In this document: positions 1 to 10,220 of the stretch, piece by piece
Numbering within the stretch: position 1 is the stretch's first letter
Layout of the letters: every line of letters starts with the position of its first letter
Origin: Promicromonospora sp. AC04
Lineage (GTDB): Bacteria > Actinomycetota > Actinomycetes > Actinomycetales > Cellulomonadaceae
Assembly: GCF_003058225.1 (NCBI RefSeq)
Contig: NZ_QBUG01000001.1
Coordinates: forward strand, 434,001 to 498,000
Length of the DNA stretch: 64,000 nucleotides
Direction of reading: 5' to 3'
Made by a program: the position numbers and the translations under genes
Notes under the pieces: model-generated
The model's input: only the letters and a program-made list of their open reading frames with translations
Database searches by the model: none
What the model was told of the DNA's origin: nothing

Positions 1-236
1 CGGTGCTCGCCGAGCACGGCATGGAGCCGATGTCCGACCCGCAGCACTCCGAGCACGGCGGCGACGTCTGGGTCGAGACCGTTGCCCCCACCGGCTGGAC
101 CGTCGAGCTCAAGGGCGGCGGCCAGTCGTCGCCGGAGCAGCAGGACGCCCGGGTCGAGCTCTCCATCGACGGCCCGGTCACCAGCGACACCTGCAACGAC
201 ACCACCCTGGCGCAAGCGCTCACGGACGCCGGCTGA
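1..236 (+). CDS. C-terminal end of an unidentified protein (5' truncated by the window edge)
   Basis: An open frame enters from the left edge and ends with TGA at 234-236. The visible 77 residues are polar and acidic, with no membrane segment, and end in a short acidic stretch followed by LAQALTDAG. GTG at position 3 is more likely an internal valine than the start. I do not recognise a family. The gene is co-directional with valS, with about 165 bases between them. Confidence 0.5.
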   Translation, partial: VLAEHGMEPMSDPQHSEHGGDVWVETVAPTGWTVELKGGGQSSPEQQDARVELSIDGPVTSDTCNDTTLAQALTDAG

Positions 237-401
237 CCTCCATGTGCCAGGCCCTCGGGTCGCTGAAGGCGACCTGTACCTCTGACCGGAGCGCCAGGGT
301 CTGGACACGTCGAGCAAGGTTCCGGGGGCGGTTCACGACGCCCGCGGCGCCCTGTGGAAAACGTGCACTTCAACTTGCTCGAATCTGGGACACTGGTGCG
401 C

Positions 402-3155
402 ATGAGCATTCCTGCCTCCTCCGGGCCGACGGACCCGGCCAAGACCACACCCGCCCACGACTCTCCGGCCGCCTCGGTAGCCGGTGTCGACGTCGTCCGC
501 GCGGTGGTCAAGGAGGTACCGGACAAGGTCAGCACGGACGGCCTCGAGGTCAAGTTCGACGAGCGCTGGACCGCCGAGCAGACCTTCGCCTTCGACCGCA
601 CCAAGACCCGTGCCGAGATCTACTCGATCGACACCCCGCCGCCCACGGCGTCGGGCTCCCTGCACGTGGGGCACGTGTTCAGCTACACGCACACCGACAT
701 CGTGGCGCGTTACAAGCGCATGCGCGGCCTCGAGGTCTTCTACCCCATGGGCTGGGACGACAACGGGCTGCCCACCGAGCGTCGCGTGCAGAACTACTAC
801 GGCGTGCGCGTCGACCTGTCGCTGCCCTACGACCCCGACTTCACGCCGCCGTTCGAGGGCACCGACAAGAACGTCAAGGCCGCCGACCAGGTCCCGGTCA
901 GCCGGCGCAACTTCGTCGAGCTCTGCGAGCGGCTCACGGCCGAGGACGAGAAGCAGTTCGAGGAGCTCTGGCGGCGCCTCGGCGTCTCCGTGGACTGGGC
1001 CCAGACGTACCAGACCATCGGGGACTCCTCGCGCGCCACGGCGCAGAGGGCGTTCGTCCGTAACTTCCAGCGCGGCGAGGCCTACCAGGCCGAGGCCCCG
1101 GGCCTGTGGGACGTCACGTTCCAGACCGCCGTGGCCCAGGCCGAGCTGGAGGCCCGCGACTACCCCGGGCACTTCCACAAGGTCGCCTTCCACAAGCCCG
1201 ACGGCGAGCCCGTCTACATCGAGACCACGCGCCCCGAGCTGATCCCGGCGGCGGTCGCGCTCATCGCGCACCCGGACGACGAGCGCTACCAGCACCTGTT
1301 CGGCACCACCGTGACGTCCCCGCTGTTCGGGGTCGAGATCCCGGTCCTGGCGCACCACCTGGCGGAGCCCGACAAGGGCGCCGGCATCGCGATGTGCTGC
1401 ACCTTCGGTGACCTCACCGACGTGCAGTGGTGGCGCGAGCTGCAGCTTCCGACGCGCTCGATCATCAACCGCGACGGCCGCATCACGCGCGAGCTGCCGG
1501 AGTGGCTCACGGGCGGTCCGGGCGCCGAGCTGTTCGAGGCCGAGGTCGCGGGCAAGACGACCTTCAGCGCCCGCAAGGCCATCGTCGAGGCGCTCACCGC
1601 CTCGGGCGACATGCCGAGCGAGCCCGTGGCGACCCAGCGCAAGGCCAACTTCTTCGAGAAGGGTGACAAGCCCCTCGAGATCGTGACCTCGCGCCAGTGG
1701 TACATCCGCAACGGCGGCCGCGACCAGGCGCTTCGCGAGGAGCTGCTGGGCCGCGGCAAGGAGCTCGACTTCCACCCCGACTTCATGCGGGTGCGGTACC
1801 AGAACTGGGTCAACGGCCTCAACGGCGACTGGCTGGTCAGCCGGCAGCGCTTCTTCGGTGTCGCGATCCCGCTCTGGTACCCGGTCGACGCTTCGGGCGA
1901 GGTGGACTACGACCACCCGATCGTCCCGGCCGAGGAGGCTCTGCCCGTCGACCCGACGTCGCAGGCGCCCGCGGGCTACACCGAGGAGCAGCGCGGCCAG
2001 GCCGGCGGCTTCGTGGGTGACGCGGACGTCATGGACACCTGGGCGACCTCGTCCCTGACGCCGCAGATCGTGGGCGGCTGGGAGCGCGACAACGACCTGT
2101 TCGAGCGCGTCTACCCGATGGACCTGCGCCCGCAGGGCCAGGACATCATCCGCACCTGGCTGTTCTCCACGGTGGTGCGCTCGCACCTGGAGAACAAGGT
2201 GCTGCCCTGGAAGAACGCGACGATCAGCGGCTGGATCCTCGACCCGGACCGCAAGAAGATGTCGAAGTCCAAGGGCAACGTCGTCACGCCGATGGACCTG
2301 CTCGTGGAGCACGGCTCGGACGCGGTGCGGTACTGGGCGGCCTCGGCTCGCCTGGGTACGGACGCGGCGTTCGAGGTGGGCCAGATGAAGATCGGTCGCC
2401 GCCTGGCGATCAAGGTCCTCAACGCCTCGAAGTTCGCGCTGTCGTTCGGCGGCGGCGCGGGCAGCGAGATCGCCCTCGACCCGGCAGCGGTCACGGTGTC
2501 GCTGGACCGGTCGATGCTCGCGGGCCTGGCCGGCGTCGTCGAGCAGGCGACGGCGGCGCTCGAGGCGTACGACCACACCCGCGCGCTCGAGCTCACCGAG
2601 ACGTTCTTCTGGACGTTCTGCGACGACTACCTCGAGCTCGTCAAGGACCGTGCGTATGGCGCGGGTGCCGACTCGGCGAGCATCTCCCCGGAGACGACGT
2701 CGGCCCGCACCGCCCTGGCCATCGCGCTCGACACCATGCTGCGCCTCCTGGCGCCCTACCTCCCGTTCGCCACGGAAGAGGTCTGGTCCTGGTGGCGCGA
2801 GGGTTCCGTGCACCGCGCGGCCTGGCCCGTCGCGGAGCCGCTGCGGGTGGCCGGCGGCACCGCCGACCCAGCCGACCTCGCTGCGGCCGGGCACGCCCTT
2901 GCGGCACTGCGCAAGGTGAAGTCCGAGGCCAAGGCATCGATGCGGACGCCCATCGTGGCCGCGTCGCTGGCCGTACCGGCCGGCTCCCTGGCCGCGGTCG
3001 AGACCGCGGTCGAGGACATCAAGGCCGCCGGGCGGGTCACCGGCCCGCTCGATCTCGTGGCCGCCACGGAGGGCCAGGGCGACCAGGCGGTCCAGGGCGG
3101 CATGGTCGTGACGTCGAGCGAGCTGGGCGAGGCCCCGCCCCGTAACAAGGGCTGA
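402..3155 (+). CDS. valS: Valine--tRNA ligase (archaeal-like ValS clade)
   Basis: Class I aminoacyl-tRNA synthetase that charges tRNA-Val in the cytoplasm. The Rossmann HIGH signature appears as HVGH near residue 88 and the KMSKS loop is intact (KKMSKSKGN, near residue 619). The editing domain lies between them. The block [18 protein letters not shown] is typical of the archaeal-like ValS subfamily found in many actinobacteria. The product is about 917 aa from the ATG at 402. A GTG at 354 would add 16 residues, but they look unlike a ValS N-terminus. Neither start has a good Shine-Dalgarno, so the start is uncertain. The last 38 bases of the gene are duplicated directly after its stop codon. 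Confidence 0.95.
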   Translation: MSIPASSGPTDPAKTTPAHDSPAASVAGVDVVRAVVKEVPDKVSTDGLEVKFDERWTAEQTFAFDRTKTRAEIYSIDTPPPTASGSLHVGHVFSYTHTDIVARYKRMRGLEVFYPMGWDDNGLPTERRVQNYYGVRVDLSLPYDPDFTPPFEGTDKNVKAADQVPVSRRNFVELCERLTAEDEKQFEELWRRLGVSVDWAQTYQTIGDSSRATAQRAFVRNFQRGEAYQAEAPGLWDVTFQTAVAQAELEARDYPGHFHKVAFHKPDGEPVYIETTRPELIPAAVALIAHPDDERYQHLFGTTVTSPLFGVEIPVLAHHLAEPDKGAGIAMCCTFGDLTDVQWWRELQLPTRSIINRDGRITRELPEWLTGGPGAELFEAEVAGKTTFSARKAIVEALTASGDMPSEPVATQRKANFFEKGDKPLEIVTSRQWYIRNGGRDQALREELLGRGKELDFHPDFMRVRYQNWVNGLNGDWLVSRQRFFGVAIPLWYPVDASGEVDYDHPIVPAEEALPVDPTSQAPAGYTEEQRGQAGGFVGDADVMDTWATSSLTPQIVGGWERDNDLFERVYPMDLRPQGQDIIRTWLFSTVVRSHLENKVLPWKNATISGWILDPDRKKMSKSKGNVVTPMDLLVEHGSDAVRYWAASARLGTDAAFEVGQMKIGRRLAIKVLNASKFALSFGGGAGSEIALDPAAVTVSLDRSMLAGLAGVVEQATAALEAYDHTRALELTETFFWTFCDDYLELVKDRAYGAGADSASISPETTSARTALAIALDTMLRLLAPYLPFATEEVWSWWREGSVHRAAWPVAEPLRVAGGTADPADLAAAGHALAALRKVKSEAKASMRTPIVAASLAVPAGSLAAVETAVEDIKAAGRVTGPLDLVAATEGQGDQAVQGGMVVTSSELGEAPPRNKG

Positions 3156-3193
3156 ACGAGCCGGCCGAGGCTCCGCCCCATAACAAGGGCTGA
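3118..3193 (+). repeat. Tandem 38-bp duplication of the valS 3' end
   Basis: The last 38 bases of valS including its TGA (3118-3155) are repeated immediately downstream (3156-3193) with only a few mismatches. The second copy again reads EAPPHNKG-stop, matching EAPPRNKG-stop of the gene. It looks like a tandem duplication of a gene terminus. Confidence 0.8.
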
Positions 3194-3233
3194 GCCCGCT
3201 CCCTCGCCAAGGCAGAACCGTAGCGAGACAGAG

Positions 3234-3280
3234 CTGGGGCGGTAGTGCCGATCGGCACCACCGCCCCAGTTCTTTGTTCA
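3234..3280 (+). terminator. Terminator between convergent valS and the DUF1877 gene
   Basis: A 10-bp perfect stem, CTGGGGCGGT (3234-3243) with ACCGCCCCAG (3260-3269), has an inner palindrome GTGCCGATCGGCAC in its loop. The T-rich tract TTCTTTGTT follows on the plus strand, so it most likely ends valS transcription. Confidence 0.75.
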
Positions 3281-3371
3281 AGGATGTCCGTCACGACCAA
3301 GTAGTTGGGCTTGCTCCAGCGCGAGAATGCATGCTCAACCGCTTGGTCGTGGCGGACCTCTGCGAGCTCGG

Positions 3372-3878
3372 TCAGTTGAGCATCAGCACGACCGCGTCGC
3401 CCGCCTCGGCCGCGGCACCGTAGAACGCGGTGAGCTCGCCGTACGCCGCCCCCAGGCGCTCGGGATCGGTCTCCGTGGCGTGCTCGCCCGGATCCGGGCA
3501 GACGTCCTCGTCGCACACGTGGGCGGCGACGGCGAGCGGCGCCAGGGTGGCGAACGACGTGCCCACCAGGAACGCGGCGGCCTTCTCCACGTCCTCCGGG
3601 CCCAGGTAGCGCACCGGTGTGATCCCGTCGGTGGACGCCAGCTCGGCACCGCCCTGCACCGGGTCCACCGGCATCCCGCCGTGCGCCAGCAGCGCCGTGT
3701 GGAGCGGGCCCCACACGGTGCCGATGCTGAAGTACCTCGCCTCCTGTGCCGGAAGGTCCATCTGCACCCATTCGCCGGCGAGCTCGTCGATGTGCTCGAG
3801 CGCCCAGGTCAGATCTCTACGTGCCTTGTCGAAGTCGTCGGCGGCAAGCCGCGCGTACTCACAATGAATCATCCCCAT
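3372..3878 (-). CDS. DUF1877 (YfbM-like) family protein
   Basis: Encodes 168 aa beginning MGMI, the usual start of YfbM/DUF1877 proteins, a small cytoplasmic family of unknown function. The central proline-valine-rich strand segment and the C-terminal layout (Y..L..FY..A...GDAVVLMLN) match the family as I know it. There is no signal peptide or membrane segment. The gene is convergent with valS and has no clear functional partner. Family assignment is by overall resemblance, so confidence is moderate. Confidence 0.6.
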   Translation of the reverse strand: MGMIHCEYARLAADDFDKARRDLTWALEHIDELAGEWVQMDLPAQEARYFSIGTVWGPLHTALLAHGGMPVDPVQGGAELASTDGITPVRYLGPEDVEKAAAFLVGTSFATLAPLAVAAHVCDEDVCPDPGEHATETDPERLGAAYGELTAFYGAAAEAGDAVVLMLN

Positions 3879-4053
3879 GGCCCGAGACCGTACCGATAAT
3901 GCGTTTCCGTGTGTATGGGCAAAACGGACACATTCTGGCGCAACAATTTCTCATACACGGTAAATCGGAAATTCCATCCAGGCTGGCGTCCGTTCTGGGC
4001 GCCTTTAGTCCCGTGCAGCGGCTCAGAATTCACATCGAATTCACGTGGGCAGG

Positions 4054-5235
4054 TCAGTGCAGCCGGCGATCGTCGCCCGACATGCTCGCGAGTGCCTCGG
4101 TGGGCGTGCCGTCGTCGCGCCAGCGCAGGGTCGCGGCGACGCCGTCCATCAGCTCCACCGAGCCCTCGGGCGCGAACGTCAGGCCGGCGTCCTGCCCCAC
4201 CGCGGCGCGCAGGAGGGCGACCGTGGCGGGCAGCTCCTCCAGCCGCTCGGTCACCCCTATCGCCTCGAGGTCGGACCGGGACGCCGCGATGTGCATCGGG
4301 TCCGGACCGATCCAGAGCTTCCGGCCGTTCGTGGGTCCGGTGCCGGTGGCGCCGAACTCCTCCGCCAGCACGAGCTCCTTGACCTGCCCGCGGGAGAGCA
4401 CCGCGACGACGTCGTCCACCGAGGTCACGGCGTTCGACTCGCGGCCGAGCTCGCGCCGCAGCTCCGCCAGGACACGTTCCCGCCGCCGCTCCCGGTAGGA
4501 GTCGAGCGCCTCGGAGACGCGCTCGGCGAACGCACCCTCGTGCACGCCTCCGCCACGGCCGCCACCGGATACCTCGACCACCTTCTCCGCCGTCGGCGCG
4601 CTCAGCGCGGCACGCGCGAGCGGAACCGCCCGTTTGTCCCCCGTGAGCACCACCAGCTCGGGCCTGGTCTCCGCCACCTGGCGCTCGATCTCGGCGGCGA
4701 CGGCATCCGCGTTGCGGCCCCACGAGTCCTCGGCGCGGGACTCGATGCGCGCGCGCTTGACCCCCGTGGACCCGGTCTTCGCGATCTCGTCGTGCGGCGC
4801 CTCGAACGTGCTGTGCACCTTGCCGCCCGGCCCCGCGCGGAGGAAGTCCGCGCCCTGCCGGTCCACGGCCACCTTGAGCACCTCCACGGACTCGTCGGCG
4901 GCCAGCGCGGCCTGCAGCAGCGCGGGCACCACGGCCCACGAGCTCGACGTAATGGCGGGCGGGTTGTTCACCACGCGATCCACCAGCACGCCCGTGTCGT
5001 CGGCGATGACGACCCGGCCGTGCGGTCCCGGGACCCTCGCGGGTCGTAGCACCGCCTCTTCGATCGCGTCCAGCACGGCCTCCGGGGCCTTCTGCCGCGC
5101 CAGCTCCTTGCGGACCGCGTTCCAGCGGCCCTCGACGTCGCGGTCGGCAGCCTGCTCGGACAGCGTCGCGTCCAGATATACGGTCGCAAAGGGGCCCGGG
5201 TGGCCGAGGAGGGGTTTGAGCCAGTCGATCTTCAT
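4054..5235 (-). CDS. Rv2629-like bacterial archaeo-eukaryotic release factor family 2 protein (baeRF2)
   Basis: Encodes 393 aa resembling mycobacterial Rv2629, a bacterial homologue of the eRF1/aRF1 fold (baeRF family 2). These proteins are thought to act at ribosomes, possibly in stress or rescue, but the biochemical role is not settled. The N-terminal part (KIDWLKPLLGHPGPFATVYLDA) and the later segment ARPELVVLTGDKRAVPLA-type strand fit the family. Start choice: the minus strand reads GGAGGTGCGTATG, so GGAGG lies five bases before the ATG at 5235. The in-frame GTG at 5241 is part of that Shine-Dalgarno and is rejected as start. Confidence 0.75.
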   Translation of the reverse strand: MKIDWLKPLLGHPGPFATVYLDATLSEQAADRDVEGRWNAVRKELARQKAPEAVLDAIEEAVLRPARVPGPHGRVVIADDTGVLVDRVVNNPPAITSSSWAVVPALLQAALAADESVEVLKVAVDRQGADFLRAGPGGKVHSTFEAPHDEIAKTGSTGVKRARIESRAEDSWGRNADAVAAEIERQVAETRPELVVLTGDKRAVPLARAALSAPTAEKVVEVSGGGRGGGVHEGAFAERVSEALDSYRERRRERVLAELRRELGRESNAVTSVDDVVAVLSRGQVKELVLAEEFGATGTGPTNGRKLWIGPDPMHIAASRSDLEAIGVTERLEELPATVALLRAAVGQDAGLTFAPEGSVELMDGVAATLRWRDDGTPTEALASMSGDDRRLH

Positions 5236-5439
5236 ACGCACCTCCGCGTCTCCCGCCGAGGTCGAGATGATGCCCTACCGCAGGACCCCGCCCCGGCGTT
5301 CCCTCCAGGAAACGACGGATCGCGGGCGGACGCCACCCCTGTGCCGGAAATAGCTGTGACCTGCACAAGAAATACTTCTAGCCGACGTCGGCGGCCCGCC
5401 CTGAGCAGGTAAAGCCACGCCAATCGTTGGTCAACCTCT

Positions 5440-5787
5440 TCAAGCGTACGTATCGACCTCAGGCAGGTTGTCGCCCTTGTGCTGCGCGGCGATCAGCTCG
5501 TGGTGGCGGATCACCTCGCTGACGATGAACTGGCGGAACTGCACGGCGAACTCGGGGTCCAGACCGGACTCCTCGGCGATGCTCGTGAGCCGGTCGATCT
5601 GCTCCTGGTCGCGCGACGGGTCCGCCGGGGGCAGGCCGCCCACGGCCTTGAGCTCCCCCACCCGCCGCGTCATCTTGAACCGCTCGGCCAGCAGATGCAC
5701 CAGTGCTGCGTCGATGTTGTCGATGCTCCCGCGGAGCCGGAGGATCTCGGACGGCACAGGAGCGCTGGTCGGTTCGTTGTCAGACAC
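5440..5787 (-). CDS. Chorismate mutase, AroQ class (type II)
   Basis: Encodes 115 aa, the length of a single AroQ helical domain. It converts chorismate to prephenate in phenylalanine/tyrosine synthesis. The family pattern is visible: LR..ID.ID..LV.LLAERF.....VGELK, a D-rich turn, then helices ending in QFIVSEVIRHHE. This is the monofunctional intracellular form, without signal peptide or fused prephenate dehydratase. It is divergent from the acyl-CoA ligase gene, with 150 bases between the two starts. Confidence 0.85.
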   Translation of the reverse strand: MSDNEPTSAPVPSEILRLRGSIDNIDAALVHLLAERFKMTRRVGELKAVGGLPPADPSRDQEQIDRLTSIAEESGLDPEFAVQFRQFIVSEVIRHHELIAAQHKGDNLPEVDTYA

Positions 5788-5937
5788 AAGAAGAGGTTAT
5801 CCGCCCGAGGCCACCACGGGCGAAGGCTGTTCCGACCTGCGACGTGGATCGGCTACAGTCTGCCGAGCAGGCACGCAACTTGGTGAAGGCTCGGAACTGA
5901 GGCTTCACCTCTTCAAGACTTCAACGGAGAGCAGCAG

Positions 5938-7770
5938 ATGACACTCGTCACGTCGCCGGCCTTGGTGGAGGTGCCAGAGGGCACCAGCATCAACACGATC
6001 CTCGCGGACCGGGTGGCCCGCTCCGGAGACGAGGCGCTCATCGAGCGGCGTGACTCACCCGACGGCCCGTGGATCAAGGTGTCTGCGCGCCAGTTCGAGG
6101 ACGAGGTCCTCGCCGTCGCCCGCGGCCTCGTGGCCCGTGGCATCGGCGCCGGCGACCGCGTGGCGATCATGTCGCGCACCCGGTACGAGTGGACGCTGCT
6201 CGACTTCGCGATCTGGGCGGCCGGCGCAGTGGCCGTGCCGGTCTACGAGACGTCGTCGGCGGAGCAGGTCCAGTGGATCCTGTCCGACGCCGACGTCCGC
6301 CTCGCCGTCGTCGAGTCCGCCGCGCACGCCGACGTCGTCGCCCGGGTGCGCTCCCAACTGCCCACGCTCGAGGACGTCCTCCTCATCGACGACGACGCCG
6401 TGTTCGGCCTGCGTCTGGCGGGCACCAACCTCTCCGCCGGCATCGTGGCCGAGCGGCGCGACGCCGTCCGGCGCGACGACCTGGCGACCATCATCTACAC
6501 CTCCGGTTCGACCGGCCGTCCCAAGGGCGTCGAGCTCACGCACGGCAACTTCGCGCACCTGACGATGAACGCCGCCGTCGGCATCCCCGAGCTGCTCCAG
6601 GCCGAGAACGCCCGCACGCTCCTGTTCCTGCCGCTCGCGCACGTGTTCGCGCGCTTCGTCGAGGTAGCGACGATCGCGGGCAACGCGGTGCTGGGCCACG
6701 CCCCGGACATCAAGAACCTCGTCGGCGACCTCGGCTCGTTCCGCCCGACCTATCTCCTGGCCGTGCCGCGCGTGTTCGAGAAGGTCTACAACAGCGCGGA
6801 GCAGAGGGCGTCGTCGGGCCTCAAGGCGAAGATCTTCGCCTGGTCCGCCCGGGTCGCGGAGGACTACTCGCGAGCCCTGGACGCGCCGTCGGGCCCCGGG
6901 CGCACGCTCAAGGCGAAGCACGCGATCGCCGACCGGCTGGTCTTCAGCAAGCTCAAGGCGACGATGGGCGGCCAGCTCAAGTGGGCGGTCTCGGGCGGGG
7001 CGCCGCTCGGCGAACGCCTCGGCCACTTCTTCCGCGGTGCGTGCGTGACCATCCTGGAGGGCTACGGCCTCACGGAGACCACCGCCCCGACGGCGGTCAA
7101 CCGGCCGAACCAGATTGTGATCGGCTCCGTGGGCCCGGCCTTCTTCGGCACGGGCATCAAAATCGCCGACGACGGCGAGGTGCTGCTGCGCGGACCGCAC
7201 ATCTTCCGCGGCTACCGGAACGAGCCGAAGCTGACCGCCGAGGCCTTCGTCGACGGCTGGTTCCGGACCGGTGACCTCGGCCGCATCGACGAGCACGGCC
7301 ACCTGCGCATCACGGGGCGCAAGAAGGAGATCATCGTGACGGCCGCCGGCAAGAACGTCGCCCCGGCCGTGCTCGAGGACCGGATGCGCGCCCACCCGAT
7401 CGTGAGCCAGGTCGTGGTGGTCGGCGACCAGCGCCCCTTCATCGGCGCCCTCGTCACGCTCGACGCCGAGATGCTGCCCGGCTGGTGCGCCGCGAACGGC
7501 CTGCCCAAGCTGACGGTGGACCAGGCCCGCATGCACGAGCGGGTCCTGGCCGAGCTCGACAAGGCCGTCGCCCACGCGAACGAGGCGGTCTCCAAGGCGG
7601 AGTCGATCCGCAAGATCACGGTGCTCGACATCGACTTCACCGAGGCGAACGGCTACCTCACGCCGTCCATCAAGGTGAAGCGCGCCAAGGTGCTCGCCGA
7701 CTTCGCGGACATCATCGACGCCCTGTACGGCGCCACGCTGCCGAACACCCAGCCGGCGGCGACCCACTGA
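5938..7770 (+). CDS. Long-chain fatty acid--CoA ligase / AMP-dependent synthetase (FadD15-like)
   Basis: A 610-aa ANL-superfamily enzyme that activates fatty acids through an acyl-adenylate and transfers them to CoA. The AMP-binding P-loop motif IIYTSGSTGRPKG lies near residue 185, the adenine motif GYGLTETTAP near 374 and the hinge GWFRTGDLG near 440. The C-terminal GRKKEIIVTAAGKNVAP block is also present. Length and motifs fit the actinobacterial FadD15/AACS group of eukaryote-like long-chain ligases. The start is ATG at 5938 with GGAGA seven bases upstream. A strong terminator follows. Confidence 0.9.
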   Translation: MTLVTSPALVEVPEGTSINTILADRVARSGDEALIERRDSPDGPWIKVSARQFEDEVLAVARGLVARGIGAGDRVAIMSRTRYEWTLLDFAIWAAGAVAVPVYETSSAEQVQWILSDADVRLAVVESAAHADVVARVRSQLPTLEDVLLIDDDAVFGLRLAGTNLSAGIVAERRDAVRRDDLATIIYTSGSTGRPKGVELTHGNFAHLTMNAAVGIPELLQAENARTLLFLPLAHVFARFVEVATIAGNAVLGHAPDIKNLVGDLGSFRPTYLLAVPRVFEKVYNSAEQRASSGLKAKIFAWSARVAEDYSRALDAPSGPGRTLKAKHAIADRLVFSKLKATMGGQLKWAVSGGAPLGERLGHFFRGACVTILEGYGLTETTAPTAVNRPNQIVIGSVGPAFFGTGIKIADDGEVLLRGPHIFRGYRNEPKLTAEAFVDGWFRTGDLGRIDEHGHLRITGRKKEIIVTAAGKNVAPAVLEDRMRAHPIVSQVVVVGDQRPFIGALVTLDAEMLPGWCAANGLPKLTVDQARMHERVLAELDKAVAHANEAVSKAESIRKITVLDIDFTEANGYLTPSIKVKRAKVLADFADIIDALYGATLPNTQPAATH

Positions 7771-7818
7771 CATATCCCGAACCTGCCGGAGCAGGACCCC
7801 TGCCGACGTGAGGCCGGG

Positions 7819-7870
7819 ACAGAAACGGGGCCGGAGCGCTGATCAGCGCTCCGGCCCCCGTTCTGTCTCT
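7819..7870 (+). terminator. Strong hairpin between convergent fadD-like gene and clpX
   Basis: A 16-bp perfect stem (7827-7842 with 7843-7858, GGGGCCGGAGCGCTGA paired to its complement) is extended outward by ACAGAA/TTCTGT. TTCTGTCTCT follows on the plus strand. It sits nine bases from the clpX stop codon and can serve both genes. Confidence 0.8.
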
Positions 7871-7878
7871 CGCTACGG

Positions 7879-9168
7879 TCAGGCGCTCTTCTCGCGCGGC
7901 TGACGGCCTCGGACCGGGCTCTTGCGCGGGACCACCGTCGGGTTCACGTTGTCGAGCACGACAGAGCGGGTGATGACCACGCGCTCGACGTCGTCGCGGC
8001 TCGGCACGTCGAACATGACCTGCTGGAGCACCTCTTCGAGGATGGCCCGCAGGCCGCGCGCCCCGGTGCCGCGGAGGAGGGCCTGCTCGGCGATCGCGCC
8101 GACGGCCTCCTCGTCGAACTCCAGCTCCACGCCGTCGATCTCGAACATGCGCTTGTACTGCTTCACGAGCGCGTTCTTGGGCTCCGTGAGGATCCGCACC
8201 AGCGCGTCGCGGTCGAGCGACGAGACCGACGCGATGACGGGCAGCCGGCCGATGAACTCGGGGATCAGGCCGTACTTCTGCAGGTCCTCGGGCCGCACCT
8301 CGGCGAAGAGGTCCTCGTCCTCCACGATGGACGGCATGGGGGCGCTGAACCCGATGCCGCGCTTGCGGGAGCGGGCGGCCACGATGTCGTCCAGCCCCGC
8401 GAACGCGCCGGCCACGATGAACAGCACGTTCGTCGTGTCGATCTGGATGAACTCCTGGTGCGGGTGCTTGCGCCCACCCTGCGGCGGCACCGACGCCGTG
8501 GTGCCCTCGATGATCTTCAGGAGCGCCTGCTGCACGCCCTCGCCGGACACGTCGCGCGTGATCGACGGGTTCTCGGCCTTGCGGGCCACCTTGTCGACCT
8601 CGTCGATGTAGATGATGCCCGTCTCGGCCTTCTTGACGTCATAGTCAGCGGCCTGGATGAGCTTGAGCAGGATGTTCTCGACGTCCTCGCCCACGTAGCC
8701 GGCCTCGGTGAGGGCGGTCGCGTCCGCGATGGCGAACGGCACGTTGAGCATCTTGGCGAGCGTCTGCGCCAGGTAGGTCTTGCCCGTGCCCGTCGGGCCG
8801 ATGAGCAGGATGTTCGACTTGGCGATCTCGACCGGGTCCTGGTCGTCGGGGCTGATCGACCGACCCGCCTCGCCCGCCTGGATCCGCTTGTAGTGGTTGT
8901 AGACGGCAACGGCCAGGGCGCGCTTGGCGGGGTCCTGGCCGATGATGTACTGCTCGAGGAAGTCGAAGATCTCGCGGGGCTTGGGCAACTCTGTCAGACC
9001 GAGCTCCGCAGCCTCACCGAGCTCTTCCTCGATGATCTCGTTGCACAGCTCGATGCACTCGTCGCAGATGTACACGCCCGGCCCGGCGATCAGCTTCTTC
9101 ACCTGCTTCTGCGACTTACCGCAGAAGTTGCACTTCAGCAGTTCCGCGCCGTCACCGATTCGCGCCAC
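7879..9168 (-). CDS. clpX: ATP-dependent Clp protease ATP-binding subunit ClpX
   Basis: AAA+ unfoldase that feeds substrates into the ClpP chamber. The N-terminal zinc-binding domain has C13-x2-C16 and C35-x2-C38. Walker A is GPTGTGKT near residue 120 and Walker B is IIYIDEVDK. The sensor-2 block [13 protein letters not shown] is intact. At 429 aa it has the usual length. The chosen start is GTG at 9168 ([11 protein letters not shown]), with GAGGAG upstream; it matches ClpX N-termini elsewhere, so the longer open frame to 9237 is not coding. It lies downstream of clpP2 with 290 bases between, so it may have its own promoter. Confidence 0.95.
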   Translation of the reverse strand: MARIGDGAELLKCNFCGKSQKQVKKLIAGPGVYICDECIELCNEIIEEELGEAAELGLTELPKPREIFDFLEQYIIGQDPAKRALAVAVYNHYKRIQAGEAGRSISPDDQDPVEIAKSNILLIGPTGTGKTYLAQTLAKMLNVPFAIADATALTEAGYVGEDVENILLKLIQAADYDVKKAETGIIYIDEVDKVARKAENPSITRDVSGEGVQQALLKIIEGTTASVPPQGGRKHPHQEFIQIDTTNVLFIVAGAFAGLDDIVAARSRKRGIGFSAPMPSIVEDEDLFAEVRPEDLQKYGLIPEFIGRLPVIASVSSLDRDALVRILTEPKNALVKQYKRMFEIDGVELEFDEEAVGAIAEQALLRGTGARGLRAILEEVLQQVMFDVPSRDDVERVVITRSVVLDNVNPTVVPRKSPVRGRQPREKSA

Positions 9169-9374
9169 TACCTGTCTCCTCGCCTTGTGCACCCTCGCGG
9201 ATTCCCGCACAGGCCGGCTGGCCCAGCACGTCCGCAACGTCGAGCGGTCTCAGATCCATTCCACACCACCAGTGGCCTGTTGTCAGCCGGGCGGCCCGGC
9301 GGGTCGCCCGACCGATTTTCACCAGATCATGACAATTTTGTCAGGTTCTGCGCGGCGTGTCCCACAATGCCCGA

Positions 9375-9419
9375 CGCCGGGGCTCGTCGTCCACCGGTAT
9401 TGGTGGCACGGCCCCGGCG
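9375..9419 (-). terminator. Possible terminator after clpP2
   Basis: An imperfect hairpin pairs CGCCGGGGC (9375-9383) with GCCCCGGCG (9411-9419), with CCACC/GGTGG inside. It lies 40 bases past the clpP2 stop on the minus strand. No T-tract follows, so it may only attenuate read-through into clpX. Confidence 0.45.
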
Positions 9420-9458
9420 CCGGGAACCGGCGGGTCTCGACGGACTTGACCGAAGCGG

Positions 9459-10178
9459 TCAGTTCGTCACGACCACTACCGGCTTGCGCGACTCGAGCAC
9501 CTCGTCGACCAGGCCGTACTCCTTGGCCTGGGCGGCGGTCAGGATCTTGTCGCGCTCGATGTCCTCGCGCACCTGCTCCTGCGTCTTGCCGCTGTGGAAC
9601 GCGAGCGTCAGCTCGAGCCATTCGCGCATGCGGATGAGCTCGTTCGCGTGGATCTCGATGTCCGAGGCCTGCGCGTAGCCGCCACCCTCCATCGCGGGCT
9701 GGTGGATCAGCACGCGCGAGTTCGGCAGCGCCAGGCGCTTGCCGGGCTGGCCCGCGGCCAGCAGGACCGCCGCGGCCGACGCCGCCTGACCCAGGCACAC
9801 GGTCTGGATCTGCGGCTTGATGAACTGCATCGTGTCGTACAGCGCCGTCATGGCCGTGAACGAGCCACCGGGCGAGTTGATGTACATCATCACGTCGCGG
9901 TCCGGGTCCTGGGTCTCCAGGACCAGCAGCTGGGCCATGACGTCGTCCGCGGACGCGTCGTCGACCTGGACGCCCAGGAAGATGATCCGGTCCTCGAACA
10001 GCTTGGTGTACGGGTCCTGGCGCTTGAAGCCGTACGCGGTGCGCTCCTCGAACTGCGGGAGCACGTAGCGCGCGGACGGCATGGCGCCGGCGGTGGCGAA
10101 CGGCAGCCCCATGCCCGACTGGGCACGTGCGCCGGCCAGGCGCTCTGCGGCTGCGACGAACTGGGCTTCAGGACTCAC
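9459..10178 (-). CDS. clpP2: ATP-dependent Clp protease proteolytic subunit ClpP2
   Basis: Serine protease subunit of the mixed ClpP1P2 tetradecamer of actinobacteria. The catalytic triad is visible: S134 in [11 protein letters not shown]159 in VLIHQPA and D210 in ERDKILTA. The N-terminal extension of about 45 residues is probably a processed propeptide. The start is GTG at 10178, six bases after GAGGAG. It lies 42 bases downstream of clpP1, so both are in one operon. At 239 aa it is slightly longer than most ClpP2 because of its N-terminus. Confidence 0.93.
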   Translation of the reverse strand: MSPEAQFVAAAERLAGARAQSGMGLPFATAGAMPSARYVLPQFEERTAYGFKRQDPYTKLFEDRIIFLGVQVDDASADDVMAQLLVLETQDPDRDVMMYINSPGGSFTAMTALYDTMQFIKPQIQTVCLGQAASAAAVLLAAGQPGKRLALPNSRVLIHQPAMEGGGYAQASDIEIHANELIRMREWLELTLAFHSGKTQEQVREDIERDKILTAAQAKEYGLVDEVLESRKPVVVVTN

Positions 10179-10220
10179 GATGGTCTCCTCTTGAAAAGAT
10201 CTGAATGCGTATCGGGGCGG

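Noticed and set aside
237-401. T-box leader upstream of valS
   Set aside because: No T-box core sequence or antiterminator pairing is visible, and actinobacterial T-boxes are mainly upstream of ileS.
333-3281. Very long antisense open frame (about 980 codons) opposite valS
   Set aside because: It mirrors valS in a high-GC genome where opposite frames stay open; it is Arg/Gly/Val-rich with no recognisable domain.
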